Shown piece after piece: positions 1 through 10,241 of a stretch of 64,000 nucleotides of DNA. The position numbers and the translations under genes were made by a program. The notes under the pieces were generated by a model. It was given only the letters and a program-made list of their open reading frames with translations. It searched no databases and was not told where the DNA came from. Origin of the DNA: JBMYYR01 sp965243605. GTDB taxonomy: Bacteria > Bacteroidota > Bacteroidia > Flavobacteriales > CAJXXR01. Within the stretch, counting starts at the first letter, position 1. Each line of letters opens with the position of its first letter. Location of the stretch: contig CBDEVQ010000092.1 in the NCBI GenBank assembly GCA_965243605.1, forward strand, positions 62,001 to 126,000. Reading direction: 5' to 3'.

Positions 1-389
1 GTTCTGATGCGACCTACCAATGGATGGATTGTTCAACCCATTTACCATTGTTTGGTGAAACTAACCAAACCCTTACACCCAGTATAGCGGGAACCTATGC
101 GGTTGTTGTTTCCAATGGAATTTGTACCGATACTTCGGCCTGTGTATTTATCGATAATTTGAGTGTAGAAGAGCAGGTGCAATCCTTTGTATTTGTAAAG
201 AATCATGTTTTGTATTTTAACGGGTTAGAAAATGCAGAGTTTAACATCTATAATAGCCTTGGGCAGAATATTTTAAGCGGCAATGTAAAATCCGGAGAAA
301 TAGACCTTTCAAACTTCCCAAGTGGACTGTATAGCATTCAATTTAAAAATGCCACTATGGTTAGATCTATAAAATTTGTATTAAATTAA
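1..389 (+). CDS. T9SS sorting-domain beta-helix paralogue, copy 1 (3' end only)
   Basis: This is the last 129 codons of the first member of the tandem array; the reading frame is open from base 3 and the gene begins outside the window. What remains is the Ig-like Cys module (SDATYQWMDC, GICTDTSACVF) followed by a T9SS type-A sorting domain (FNIYNSLGQNIL, LSNFPSGLYSIQF). The DNA is almost identical to the 3' end of copy 8 (17960-19864); the one difference I spotted is AAT versus GAT in the FKN/FKD codon. It is followed by the same 17-bp spacer that follows copies 6 and 8. The ATG at 24 is internal and is not a start. Confidence 0.9.
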   Translation, partial: SDATYQWMDCSTHLPLFGETNQTLTPSIAGTYAVVVSNGICTDTSACVFIDNLSVEEQVQSFVFVKNHVLYFNGLENAEFNIYNSLGQNILSGNVKSGEIDLSNFPSGLYSIQFKNATMVRSIKFVLN

Positions 390-406
390 TTAACAATTAG
401 AGCGTT

Positions 407-2320
407 ATGAGAATACTAACCATAATAAGTTATTTATTTTATTTATGTATTAGTTTGAATGGGAATAGCCAAACCATCACGGTTCAGAATTTAGACGATT
501 CTGGGGTTGGTTCTTTACGCGATGCTATTTCTAATGCCAATTCAGGCGATACCATCCGTTTTAACCCTATGTTAATTGCTCAAGGGAGTGATACTTTAGT
601 ATTAGATACAGTAATAAGTATTGACAAAGATTTAGTGATAAAAGGGCTTTATGATAGCGAGGATACCTTGTTTATGTCTGCATTAGATAATCAGAATTTG
701 TTTTTCATAGATAGTGTTGAAAGTATGGTTATGGATAGTTTAGTTTATCATATTGGCTTAATAAATACTTTTACAAGTTCCGATTTATTTCGGGTGCGTA
801 ATTCAAACGTTCAAATATATAATTCAATATTTTTGGGGCATAGAGATGAAGTATTATCTTTTTGGCAATCGTCTTTAGAAATTTCAAATTGTAAGTTTAT
901 TAGTTTAGAGAGTTTATATTCGAGTTCTATTATTATATTTTCAACGAATGGGGATGTGCCAAGAGAGCTTAGGGTTATTAATTCTGAATTTGAATTTAAT
1001 AATACTCTCACTTCTAAAGTTATTATTAGAACTGGTGGTGATAAAAGTAATAATCTTATTTATTTTAAAAACGCCTATTTTTCTAATATCAAGACTTTGA
1101 TTTATGGCCACAATACTATTGATATTTCTAATTGTACTTATGAAAATGCTCATATACAAACAGGTGAACCTTCAGTTGGGTTTGCATTTATTAGAGATAT
1201 TACATTAACTGCAAAATCATCAACTTTTACTATTACTGACACTAATCAAGTCCAAAATACAATTTTATGTATAGGAACACCTTATGGACCTATTGAACCT
1301 GTTCCTTTAGATGTCCTTGAGTTAAATTTAATAAATAGTACGTTTAATGGTGGAATTTACGAAGACGTTATTTATGGAACTGGTTATGATAGTAATTATT
1401 TGGATTACTTCGGTCCCGATTTAGATGAACTAAAAATAACAAGTTGTATTTTTAATGATATTAATGGCTTTAATGAATTACCTATTGACTCTTCAGGTGG
1501 ATATAACTTATTTAGTTTTCCTCAAAGCATAGGATTAGATTCAACAGACCAAGCTAATGTTCTGGTGTCTGATATTAACTTGGGGCCCTTACAAAACAAT
1601 GGAGGGTATACACCTACACATCTACCAAACTACCAATCTTTAGCGTTTAATTCGGGTAATCCGAACGACACAAGCTTTGCCCAAAACGGAACCATCATAC
1701 AACGCCGAGATATAGGAGCTGCAGAAATACAAGCTGTCCTAACCATAGACACAACAGACTATTGCGGTACATTCTATAATTGGCGAGCAGACACCCTTAC
1801 CGAAACAGATATTCATTTTGATATTGAAGAATCTACTACAGGAGGGTACGATAGTGTTTTTGCCATAGATTTAACCTTAGATTATATTGATGCTCTAGCC
1901 ATAAGTGATGGAGGCGAATTAACAGCCAATAGTTCTGATGCGACCTACCAATGGATGGATTGTTCAACCCATTTACCATTGTTTGGTGAAACTAACCAAA
2001 CCCTTACACCCAGTATAGCGGGAACCTATGCGGTTGTTGTTTCCAATGGAATTTGTACCGATACTTCGGCCTGTGTATTTATCGATAATTTGAGTGTAGA
2101 AGAGCAGGTGCAATCCTTTGTATTTGTAAAGAATCATGTTTTGTATTTTAACGGGTTAGAAAATGCAGAGTTTAACATCTATAATAGCCTTGGGCAGAAT
2201 ATTTTAAGCGGCAATGTAAAATCCGGAGAAATAAACCTTTCAAACTTCCCAAATGGACTGTATAGCATTCAATTTAAAAATGCCACTATGGTTAGATCTA
2301 TAAAATTTGTATTAAATTAA
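407..2320 (+). CDS. T9SS type-A beta-helix surface protein, array copy 2
   Basis: Predicted secreted or surface-anchored protein of 637 aa, the reference layout for the array. Residues 1-22 are a signal peptide (MRILTIISYLFYLCISLNG, cleavage near NSQ). Residues 23-90 are a conserved N-terminal module (ITVQNLDDSGVGSLRDAI) like those opening many 'choice-of-anchor' beta-helix proteins. Residues 90-328 are a variable Asn/Ser-rich right-handed beta-helix-like centre. From about 329 comes the conserved block (SNYLDYFGPDLDELKITSC, NNGGYTPTHLP, QRRDIGAAEIQ), then an Ig-like Cys module at about 448-560 and a T9SS sorting domain at about 565-637. The ligand or enzymatic activity is unknown; no catalytic motif is visible. 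The centre resembles copies 4 and 6 with scattered substitutions. Confidence 0.85.
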   Translation: MRILTIISYLFYLCISLNGNSQTITVQNLDDSGVGSLRDAISNANSGDTIRFNPMLIAQGSDTLVLDTVISIDKDLVIKGLYDSEDTLFMSALDNQNLFFIDSVESMVMDSLVYHIGLINTFTSSDLFRVRNSNVQIYNSIFLGHRDEVLSFWQSSLEISNCKFISLESLYSSSIIIFSTNGDVPRELRVINSEFEFNNTLTSKVIIRTGGDKSNNLIYFKNAYFSNIKTLIYGHNTIDISNCTYENAHIQTGEPSVGFAFIRDITLTAKSSTFTITDTNQVQNTILCIGTPYGPIEPVPLDVLELNLINSTFNGGIYEDVIYGTGYDSNYLDYFGPDLDELKITSCIFNDINGFNELPIDSSGGYNLFSFPQSIGLDSTDQANVLVSDINLGPLQNNGGYTPTHLPNYQSLAFNSGNPNDTSFAQNGTIIQRRDIGAAEIQAVLTIDTTDYCGTFYNWRADTLTETDIHFDIEESTTGGYDSVFAIDLTLDYIDALAISDGGELTANSSDATYQWMDCSTHLPLFGETNQTLTPSIAGTYAVVVSNGICTDTSACVFIDNLSVEEQVQSFVFVKNHVLYFNGLENAEFNIYNSLGQNILSGNVKSGEINLSNFPNGLYSIQFKNATMVRSIKFVLN

Positions 2321-2333
2321 TAATTAAAACGTT

Positions 2334-4247
2334 ATGAGAATACTAACCATATTAAGTTATTTATTTTGTTTAGGTATTAGTTTTAATGGGAATAGCCAAA
2401 CCATCACGGTTCAGAATTTAGACGATTCTGGGGTTGGCTCTTTACGTGATGCTATTTCTAATGCCAATTCAGGCGATACCATCCGTTTTAATCCCATGTT
2501 AATTGCTCAAGGGAGTGATACTTTAGTATTAGATACAGTAATAAGTATTGACAAAGATTTAGTGATAAAAGGGATTTATGATAGCGAGGATACCTTGTTT
2601 TTGACTTGTATTAATAATCAAATGTTTTTTTTAATTGAAAGTATTGAGCTTTCAATGGATAGTATGATTTTTACATCTGCGTATTATAATTATTCAAATA
2701 CATATTTTCTATATTTAAGAAACTCTGAAGTAAATATTTTAAATTCAAAATTCTTAGATTTTTCAGAAACGGTTCTATCTTCAGAACAATCGAATTTAAC
2801 TATTAATAATAGTTCATTTTTTTGTGACAGCTTATATTCACATTATCCTTTGGTATACCTAACTCAAGGTGATACGTTAAGAAAACTAAAAATTATAAAG
2901 TCAAAGTTTTTAATAAAGGAAAAGAATACAGTTGGTATAGTAGTTAGAACAGCTGGAAATAAGGAGAATAATAAGGTGATTATTCAAGATTCATATTTTG
3001 AAAATTTTGAAACATTAATATATGGTCATAACACCATAGATATTCAATATTCAACATTTAATAATTCACTAATTAAAACGGGAGAGCCTTATGTGGGGTT
3101 TGCATATATTAGAGATATTACATTAACTGTAAAATCTTCAACCTTTGCAATTACAGATTCTAATCAAGTTCAAAATACGATTTTATGTATTGGTACACCT
3201 TATGGACCTATTGAGCCAGTTCCTTTAGATACTCTGAAGTTAAATTTTACAAATTGTACGTTTAATGGAGGTCTTTATGAAGATACTCTTTATGGGAACT
3301 TTACTGATAGTAATTATTTGGATTATTTCGGCCCCGATTTAGATGAACTAAAAATAACAAGTTGTATTTTCAATGATATTAACGGATTTAACGAATTGCC
3401 TATTGACTCTTCAGGTGGATATAACTTATTTAGTTTTCCTCAAAGCATAGGATTAGATTCAACTGACCAAGCTAATGTTCTGGTGTCTGATATTAATTTG
3501 GGGCCCTTACAAAACAATGGAGGGTATACACCTACACATCTACCAAACTACCAATCTTTAGCGTTTAATTCGGGTAATCCTAACGATACCATTTCTGCTC
3601 AAAATGGAGCCATTATACAACGTAGAGATATTGGATCAGCTGAAATACAAGCTATACTTACTGTAGATACTACTGAATATTGTGGCGAATTTTATGATTG
3701 GAGAGGGCAAATGTTAACCGAATCAGCTATCTATTCAGATATAGAAGTATCTACAACAGGATTAGATAGTGTTTTTGCCATAGATTTAACCTTAGAGTAT
3801 TTAGATGCCCTAGCCATAAGTGATGGAGGCGAATTAACAGCCAATAGTTCTGATGCGACATACCAATGGATGGATTGTTCAACCTATTTACCATTGTTTG
3901 GCGAAACCAACCAAACCCTTACACCCAGTATTGCGGGAACCTATGCGGTTGTTGTTTCCAACGGAATTTGTACCGATACTTCGGCCTGTGTATTTATCGA
4001 TAATTTGAGTGTAGAAGAGCAAGAAGAATATTATGTTTTTATAAAAGATAATGTACTTCATCTTAATGGGATTAGTAGTATCAAAATAGATTATATTATT
4101 TATAACAGTTTAGGACAAAAGGTACTTCACTCAAATACCTCACAAGAAAAACAAGACCTCTCTTATTTAGAGTCAGGTGTCTATTATATTAGATTAATAT
4201 CTGATAAAGTGAATGATAAAAAGTATAATAAATTTATTATTAAATAA
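2334..4247 (+). CDS. T9SS type-A beta-helix surface protein, array copy 3
   Basis: This 637-aa paralogue starts 13 bp after copy 2, so it is probably co-transcribed with it. It has the MRILTILSYLF signal peptide and conserved N-terminal module of copy 2 but a different centre. From about codon 178 (STQGDTLRKLKIIKSKF-like) to about codon 300 the DNA is nearly the same as copy 9 (2865-3225 versus 20407-20770). The sorting domain is unlike that of its neighbours: after SVEEQ it reads EEYYVFIKDNVLHLNG and ends SGVYYIRLISDKVNDKKYNK. That tail resembles the end of the 1806-aa protein next door (SGVYHIRLTSDEVNKTQHDK), suggesting exchange of sorting domains between unrelated cargo genes. Confidence 0.85.
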   Translation: MRILTILSYLFCLGISFNGNSQTITVQNLDDSGVGSLRDAISNANSGDTIRFNPMLIAQGSDTLVLDTVISIDKDLVIKGIYDSEDTLFLTCINNQMFFLIESIELSMDSMIFTSAYYNYSNTYFLYLRNSEVNILNSKFLDFSETVLSSEQSNLTINNSSFFCDSLYSHYPLVYLTQGDTLRKLKIIKSKFLIKEKNTVGIVVRTAGNKENNKVIIQDSYFENFETLIYGHNTIDIQYSTFNNSLIKTGEPYVGFAYIRDITLTVKSSTFAITDSNQVQNTILCIGTPYGPIEPVPLDTLKLNFTNCTFNGGLYEDTLYGNFTDSNYLDYFGPDLDELKITSCIFNDINGFNELPIDSSGGYNLFSFPQSIGLDSTDQANVLVSDINLGPLQNNGGYTPTHLPNYQSLAFNSGNPNDTISAQNGAIIQRRDIGSAEIQAILTVDTTEYCGEFYDWRGQMLTESAIYSDIEVSTTGLDSVFAIDLTLEYLDALAISDGGELTANSSDATYQWMDCSTYLPLFGETNQTLTPSIAGTYAVVVSNGICTDTSACVFIDNLSVEEQEEYYVFIKDNVLHLNGISSIKIDYIIYNSLGQKVLHSNTSQEKQDLSYLESGVYYIRLISDKVNDKKYNKFIIK

Positions 4248-4304
4248 TATGAAATAAAAAACTATGAAATTCTTTGACACAGATAGCAATTAAAACCAAC
4301 AAGA

Positions 4305-4600
4305 GTGATTCTCGATACATTTTTATTTCTCTGTCGTTCAATAAAACCACTCGAACAGACAGATTAAAAACAATAGTCGTTAAAATCACTCTAATGTTTG
4401 AGTTATAGTAGACATTCAGCGTGATTCTCGATACATTTTTATTTCTCTGTCGTTCAATAAAACCACTCGAACAGACAGATTAAAAACAATAGTCGTTAAA
4501 ATCGCTCTAATGTTTGAGTTATAGTAGACATTCAGCGTGATTCTCGATACACTTTTATTTCTTTGTGGTTCAATAAAACTACTCGAATCGACAGGTAGTT
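4305..4600. repeat. 116-bp tandem repeat, about 2.6 copies, in a 488-bp gene-free stretch
   Basis: Unit starts GTGATTCTCGATACA at 4305, 4421 and 4537, an exact 116-bp period twice. Copies one and two are almost identical (ATCACT versus ATCGCT is one visible difference). The third is divergent and fades near 4600. Each unit carries CTCGATACA, then CAATAAAACCACTCGAA, then a stretch ending ATAGTAGACATTCAGC. I see no credible gene between 4248 and 4735; the remainder is AT-rich and probably holds the promoter of the 1806-aa gene. Confidence 0.85.
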
Positions 4601-4735
4601 GAAAACTAGACTTAGCCTGATTTATCCTACGTTCCAATTATTTTTCTGCTTTAAATCTTATTTATTAAATGTATTCAGTACGTAAATGGTGTGTTGCCAT
4701 TTACGATTATTATATCAATTTAAATTAATAACAAA

Positions 4736-7700
4736 ATGAAGATCAAAAAAGAACTCATTTTAATGCTATGTTTTGTAATGGGAAGTACCCACAGTATAGC
4801 ACAAACCAGTACAACCTTATCCTACAATGGTAGTGATGAAGTGATTAAAAACCCTGAGCGCGGGTTAAGTTATAAAGCAGGGTATGTCGATTTATTTGTC
4901 GATGGGTATTCTTATGATGGAGCTGTATCCTATCAATGGACTCATGAATTTCCTAACACAGCAAATACAACTCCACCAAGTTTTATTTCACGGTTTAGGA
5001 AAGATGCAGGAAATCACATACAAGAATTGCCAATTGGGTATCAATTTAAATCTACAGCACCTGATGGATTAATTACAGTGGATTCAGATTTAGATTTACC
5101 ATTACAAGGGAATGATGAGTTACAAATTAGTTTTCCAAATCCTATGAATTCGAGTTATGATAATAGTTCTGATTTAGTGATAATTCATTATACAGATAAT
5201 ACAGCTAACTCTAGAACAGTAAAATATAAAGCATTTCCAAGCGGAGTAGCAGGAAACTATAATGGGGGCTATGGGGATTTTGTTGCACCAGGTAATAATA
5301 CTATATTTTCTAAAATAAACATTAGGAATATATCTGGTATTGGTGGACAAATTCAATCATTTTATGTTTTTCAAAATGATAATATTGCTGGTAATGCACC
5401 AATAGAAATAGACATGAACGAACCGGTTATTTTAGAGTTAAGGTCGGATATCGAAGCATTTACGATAAACCACATAGACCGTTCAGGTGTTTTAGAAAAT
5501 CGTATAGAATGTTCATCGCCACATATTGAACAAGCTGCTGACCAATTGAACAATTTTGAGGTTCGTACAGAGTTGTCATATAACCAAATACCTTTAGATA
5601 TAAGTACAGGAAGTTTAAGTACACCGTTTGGGAATCAGATAACGTATAACAACTCTAACCACAGCTTAAATATTACCGATGCTTTTTTTGATGCCCAAAC
5701 CTATCAGCAAGCCAGTAATAACAATATTGAGTTAGACCAATGTTATATAGAAGAAAATGGTATCTCTTTAGTTGAACTTGAAGAGTATATTCATTTTTCA
5801 GAAGATAATATTACGGCATCCTCGCCTCAATACCAATTAGAAACGGCAAGTGTTAATCGTACAAACAATGCGTTTAATCAAATTAAAAATCACGGATTAA
5901 AAGCCCATCAGGTTACCAATTCAGATTTTAAGATGACGGCAAATAATCATATCTATAATGTGCCAGACGATGAACATTTCACGTATTTACAAAACATAAT
6001 GGATGAAACCAATACTGAAATCTATTCAGGTAATAATAGTCTTATCGCATTAAATACATTGGGGTGGATAAAAGACCAAGAAGATGCTAGTTTATATCGT
6101 CTTTCTCCAACATGGTTAAAAACATCAAAAGATAAGCATTACCTACATTCTGGTCAAGATGCATATTATGGTGAGTTTTTACCCAATGAAGAAAACACTC
6201 TACGTTCTAGCCACCAAAGGTCTTTATTTAGATACTCAGCAGCTGCATCTAACCCGAACTTTACAGGAAACGGATTTAACTCTAGTGGTATTGCAGCAGA
6301 TGTAAATATTCAGCACTATCAGGAAACAGTCATGAAAAAAGTAAAAAACTATTTTCCTAATAAAAAAATGCTAACCGATATGGTTGTGGCATGGGAACAT
6401 AAGTTTACCTATCCACAAAACGGAGGAACCTATGACGATGCTGGAGAAGATGAGTTTGATGTAAACCCAAACCTTGGATATTACGATGATATGTTTGCCA
6501 CAACCTATGAGTATTTAGGAACTATTTGTGATGAACCACAATTTCATTCAGTTTCAACAGATTTTACATCTGATGGTAAAAAAGATTTATTCGTATTAGG
6601 AAAGTATAGCGATAATTTTTGGATGCATGCTGATATGCCTTTATACTTTGACGATGCAACTTTTGGACAATCTTTTGGGGCAATGTCTAGCAACTGGACA
6701 AATAATGGACAGTTTGATTACGAAGCTCTTAAGGGAATGCTTACAGCATCGGATGAAGAGCAAAACCCATTTTTAGCAGCAAAAAAATTATTCCGTTTTA
6801 ACTATACCTCTTTTGATGTAACGTATAACAACTCAGAAACAATAGGGAAAAATATTTTTGAATTTGTAGAGCCAAACGGAAATGGAGCGATTGATAAATG
6901 GAAAAGCACAGCAATAACACAGGCTGATGCTGATCAATACCAATTACCATATTCAACAGGATATTTTACACATGATAATAAATCGGTGTTCGATTATATT
7001 CGTGACCATTTGGGGTATCGTTTAGAACTGCAGAACTTAGAAACAGAAATACAAGGAAATAATCTAACCGCAAAATTCCATATTCAAAATAAAGGATTTT
7101 CAGCACCTAAAAACCCAAGACAAATTTATGCGGTGCTTTTAGATGAGCAAGGACAACAAGTGCAACAACTACCTGTGAATATAGATGCTAATGAGTGGTT
7201 ATCATGGACAACCGATGCAAATTTAGATATTAAAAAAAATGATATAAACGGAACAAATTATACCGACTATACGTTAGAGGATGATTTTGACCCTATTAAT
7301 TACAATACCCATACAGTTCAAGCGACCTTTGATATGTCAGGTTTAACAACCTATGCTACATATTCTATAGCCTTATGGATGCCAGACCCCTCGGCAGATT
7401 TAAACACTGCATCTAACCAAGTGGATTATGCTGTTAAATTAGCTAATAGACCAATTTCTATTGGTGCTCGTGGAGAAAATATTGTAGCGAGTTTTAAACG
7501 AGGTGTAAATCAAATGAATTTACCATCTAAATATATCTCTGCAAATACCTTAATAATCAATCAAAATGCTACATGGGCGTCTTTAATAGAACATAATAGA
7601 AATATTACTATTCCTAATGGAAGAACACTTACCATTACCGGAACCCTTAAAATGCCGCAAGGCACAAAAATTCAAGTTCTAGAGGGAGGAAAACTAATTG

Positions 7701-10156
7701 TAAACGGAGGAACCATAACAAGTAATTGTGATGCGCCTTGGCTAGGGATAGATGTATTCGGTCATGAAGAGTTAAACCAAACTGCTGCCAGCGGACAAGG
7801 TGAAGTTGTACTCAAAAACAATGCCCGAATAGAATATGCTGTAGATGGTGTTGCCTTAATTGGGCATACTCAAAATGGAGACATTGCCTGGGGAACATCA
7901 GGAGGGATTTTGTTAGCCGAAAACACAACCTTTTATAATTGTAGACGAGGTATAGAATTTATGGCATATACCAACTATAATACAACCTATACGCAAGAGC
8001 GAAGAAATAAAGGCGTTATAAATAATTGTACGTTTCAATTTACCGATGCGTTTAATGACCTATATGGATACAATACCTATGGAGAACATTATATACCGGT
8101 AGGAATAAGCATGTGGGAAGTAGACCGTGTATTGGTAAAAGGATGTACATTTATTAATGAAATGTCAACCTTTAACACAAGCAATTATGTCCATAATAAA
8201 TACGATGGTTATGGAATTATTAGCGTAGATGCTTCTCCATTTATACAACCTGTTTATCCACCTGGACCTATGCCTGGATCTGCTACTGATTGGAATAATT
8301 TTGAAGGATTTGATATTGGAGTATATAAAGTTAATTTAAATGGTGGTACAAGCCCGATTAAAATTAAGGATAACGATTTTAGTGAAAATCGTGCAGGAAT
8401 CTATATTGAAAATAGCCCTTTTGCAACGGTGGTGTTAAACGATATTAATGTGCCAAATTTAAACTTCGGATCAACAACCGAAGAAATAAATGCTGTAGGT
8501 TTGTATTTAACAGGAGCATCTAATTTTGAAGTGGAAGACAATACCTTTATCGGAAATGGCGCTTCATCTACCCACCATGATGGGGGATTGGTTATCGAAA
8601 ACAGCTATGCAACGGGCCCTCATAACGAAACCGTTTATAACAATGCATTTGATGATTTAGGATTTGGATTTTTAGCCTACGGCGAAAATGGAGATACCTA
8701 TAACGATAATGGCGTACCAACGTCTCGTGGATTAGAAATGGGATGTAATGATTTTGGACAAAATGATAACAATTATCAAGATTGGTATATCCATAATGGA
8801 GCATCTATAAGCCCTGTACAAGGTTCAGGAAGTACACCAACAGGAAACCGTTTTTCAGATGACCCAATCACAACAGACAACCACGGACATATTTTTATTG
8901 GTGGTACTTTTGAAATTACCGAGTATTTCCGTTTTGATCCCTATGAACATGACCCATCTGAATCTGATAATGCAAAAGTAGCCGTTACAAATACAGGGGC
9001 TTCATACTCAGAAAGTCAAAGCTGTTCGTCTAACTTTGCATTAAGTGAGGATATTACCGAAGGAGATTTAAATAATCATTTTTCAGATCATGAACTTTTG
9101 AAATATAAACTATTTCAATTAAAAACGAGTTATAAAAACATTTTAAATGGAGGGGTTAAACCTGAAATTATGGATGTGTTACTGGATGCAAACAAAACCT
9201 CTCAAGAAGTAAGAGATGAACTTGTTAATGGGTCTCCCTATTTGGAAGATGAGGTATTAATTGCCGCCATTAAAAGAGAAATTCCACTAACCCAATGGCA
9301 CTTAACCGAAATTTTGGTTTGGAATTCTCGATTAAGCAGGGCGGTTATGAGTGCTTTATATGAAGCTCAACCATTAACGCCATATCAATATAATTTGGTT
9401 GTAAATGCAGACAATGGTTCTCAACGATTATTGCTTGAAATGGATATTCACGAAAAACAAATGGAGTTAGCAAGATTAAAATCTGACCATGTGTTAAAAG
9501 CATGGAATAATGAGGATATTAACTTCTATGATGAAGTGATTAAAGTCTATAACAATGAAGAAACCGAATTTGCTGTAGGGCAATGTATAGAGGCTGAATT
9601 GTCAAATAAAAACTATACAGGAGCAACATCTCGATTAAATACCTTTATGGGGTCGAATTCAAATGCAGATTTTCAAACCTTTTATGATTTCAAGATTAAC
9701 TTAAAACAAAGTGGTCGTAATTGGTTTCAATTATCTGATAATGAATTAAGAACTTTAGATGATTTACAGGCAAGTAATAATTCGTTTATTGCTCCTAAAG
9801 TAGAAAACATTAAACGTTTTATTAGTGGAGATAATCAAACCTTTACGCCATTACCAATAGACTTAACACAGCCACAAACTAAAAAAGCCTATGTTGGTAA
9901 ACCATCAGATGAATCCTTTGAGAATATCCTTGAAGTGAAATATCTAAGTGGAGAACAAGCTCTAATGTTTATTAGTACAAAGCCTGGAGCGAGATTTACT
10001 ATTGTAAATGCACTTGGTCAGGTTGTAGAAACTGGAGAAATGGCAAATGCTGTTGAATACAAAGATGTATCTTACTTACAATCTGGAGTATATCATATCC
10101 GATTAACCTCGGATGAAGTAAATAAAACACAACACGATAAATTTGTTGTTCGATAA
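4736..10156 (+). CDS. Large secreted DUF4874/DUF4832-like protein with beta-helix and T9SS sorting domain
   Basis: Protein of 1806 aa with a signal peptide at 1-22 (cleavage near SIAQ). NPERG at 39-43 is the start typical of DUF4874. The region up to about 900 includes motifs of the DUF4832 kind (FDYIRDHLGYRLELQN; earlier KKLFRFNYTSF). DUF4874/4832 proteins are thought to be glycan-related, but no activity is established here. Unusually, about 300 residues with no recognised match lie between NPERG and the rest. From about 940 a right-handed beta-helix begins (NITIPNGRTLTITGTLKMP, NCTFQF, DNDFSENRAGIYIENS), followed by a helical region at about 1440-1690 and a T9SS type-A domain at the C terminus. 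It splits the paralogue array and ends in a strong hairpin. Confidence 0.75.
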   Translation: MKIKKELILMLCFVMGSTHSIAQTSTTLSYNGSDEVIKNPERGLSYKAGYVDLFVDGYSYDGAVSYQWTHEFPNTANTTPPSFISRFRKDAGNHIQELPIGYQFKSTAPDGLITVDSDLDLPLQGNDELQISFPNPMNSSYDNSSDLVIIHYTDNTANSRTVKYKAFPSGVAGNYNGGYGDFVAPGNNTIFSKINIRNISGIGGQIQSFYVFQNDNIAGNAPIEIDMNEPVILELRSDIEAFTINHIDRSGVLENRIECSSPHIEQAADQLNNFEVRTELSYNQIPLDISTGSLSTPFGNQITYNNSNHSLNITDAFFDAQTYQQASNNNIELDQCYIEENGISLVELEEYIHFSEDNITASSPQYQLETASVNRTNNAFNQIKNHGLKAHQVTNSDFKMTANNHIYNVPDDEHFTYLQNIMDETNTEIYSGNNSLIALNTLGWIKDQEDASLYRLSPTWLKTSKDKHYLHSGQDAYYGEFLPNEENTLRSSHQRSLFRYSAAASNPNFTGNGFNSSGIAADVNIQHYQETVMKKVKNYFPNKKMLTDMVVAWEHKFTYPQNGGTYDDAGEDEFDVNPNLGYYDDMFATTYEYLGTICDEPQFHSVSTDFTSDGKKDLFVLGKYSDNFWMHADMPLYFDDATFGQSFGAMSSNWTNNGQFDYEALKGMLTASDEEQNPFLAAKKLFRFNYTSFDVTYNNSETIGKNIFEFVEPNGNGAIDKWKSTAITQADADQYQLPYSTGYFTHDNKSVFDYIRDHLGYRLELQNLETEIQGNNLTAKFHIQNKGFSAPKNPRQIYAVLLDEQGQQVQQLPVNIDANEWLSWTTDANLDIKKNDINGTNYTDYTLEDDFDPINYNTHTVQATFDMSGLTTYATYSIALWMPDPSADLNTASNQVDYAVKLANRPISIGARGENIVASFKRGVNQMNLPSKYISANTLIINQNATWASLIEHNRNITIPNGRTLTITGTLKMPQGTKIQVLEGGKLIVNGGTITSNCDAPWLGIDVFGHEELNQTAASGQGEVVLKNNARIEYAVDGVALIGHTQNGDIAWGTSGGILLAENTTFYNCRRGIEFMAYTNYNTTYTQERRNKGVINNCTFQFTDAFNDLYGYNTYGEHYIPVGISMWEVDRVLVKGCTFINEMSTFNTSNYVHNKYDGYGIISVDASPFIQPVYPPGPMPGSATDWNNFEGFDIGVYKVNLNGGTSPIKIKDNDFSENRAGIYIENSPFATVVLNDINVPNLNFGSTTEEINAVGLYLTGASNFEVEDNTFIGNGASSTHHDGGLVIENSYATGPHNETVYNNAFDDLGFGFLAYGENGDTYNDNGVPTSRGLEMGCNDFGQNDNNYQDWYIHNGASISPVQGSGSTPTGNRFSDDPITTDNHGHIFIGGTFEITEYFRFDPYEHDPSESDNAKVAVTNTGASYSESQSCSSNFALSEDITEGDLNNHFSDHELLKYKLFQLKTSYKNILNGGVKPEIMDVLLDANKTSQEVRDELVNGSPYLEDEVLIAAIKREIPLTQWHLTEILVWNSRLSRAVMSALYEAQPLTPYQYNLVVNADNGSQRLLLEMDIHEKQMELARLKSDHVLKAWNNEDINFYDEVIKVYNNEETEFAVGQCIEAELSNKNYTGATSRLNTFMGSNSNADFQTFYDFKINLKQSGRNWFQLSDNELRTLDDLQASNNSFIAPKVENIKRFISGDNQTFTPLPIDLTQPQTKKAYVGKPSDESFENILEVKYLSGEQALMFISTKPGARFTIVNALGQVVETGEMANAVEYKDVSYLQSGVYHIRLTSDEVNKTQHDKFVVR

Positions 10157-10170
10157 AATGTGATTAACTT

Positions 10171-10203
10171 GTAAGCCCAAGGTGTTTAAAACCTTGGGCT
10201 TAC
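10171..10203. terminator. Perfect 13-bp stem terminator after the 1806-aa gene
   Basis: GTAAGCCCAAGGT at 10171-10183 pairs perfectly with ACCTTGGGCTTAC at 10191-10203 around a 7-nt loop. The downstream DNA is T/A-rich (CTATTTATTTATAA) rather than a pure T run. It lies 14 bp after the stop codon and separates the large gene from the second part of the paralogue array. Confidence 0.75.
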
Positions 10204-10241
10204 CTATTTATTTATAAAAATTATATTAAAAAGTAAACGCT

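Noticed and set aside
4305..4600. CRISPR-like array
   Set aside because: The 116-bp units abut directly with no spacers of constant length, and no cas genes are present.
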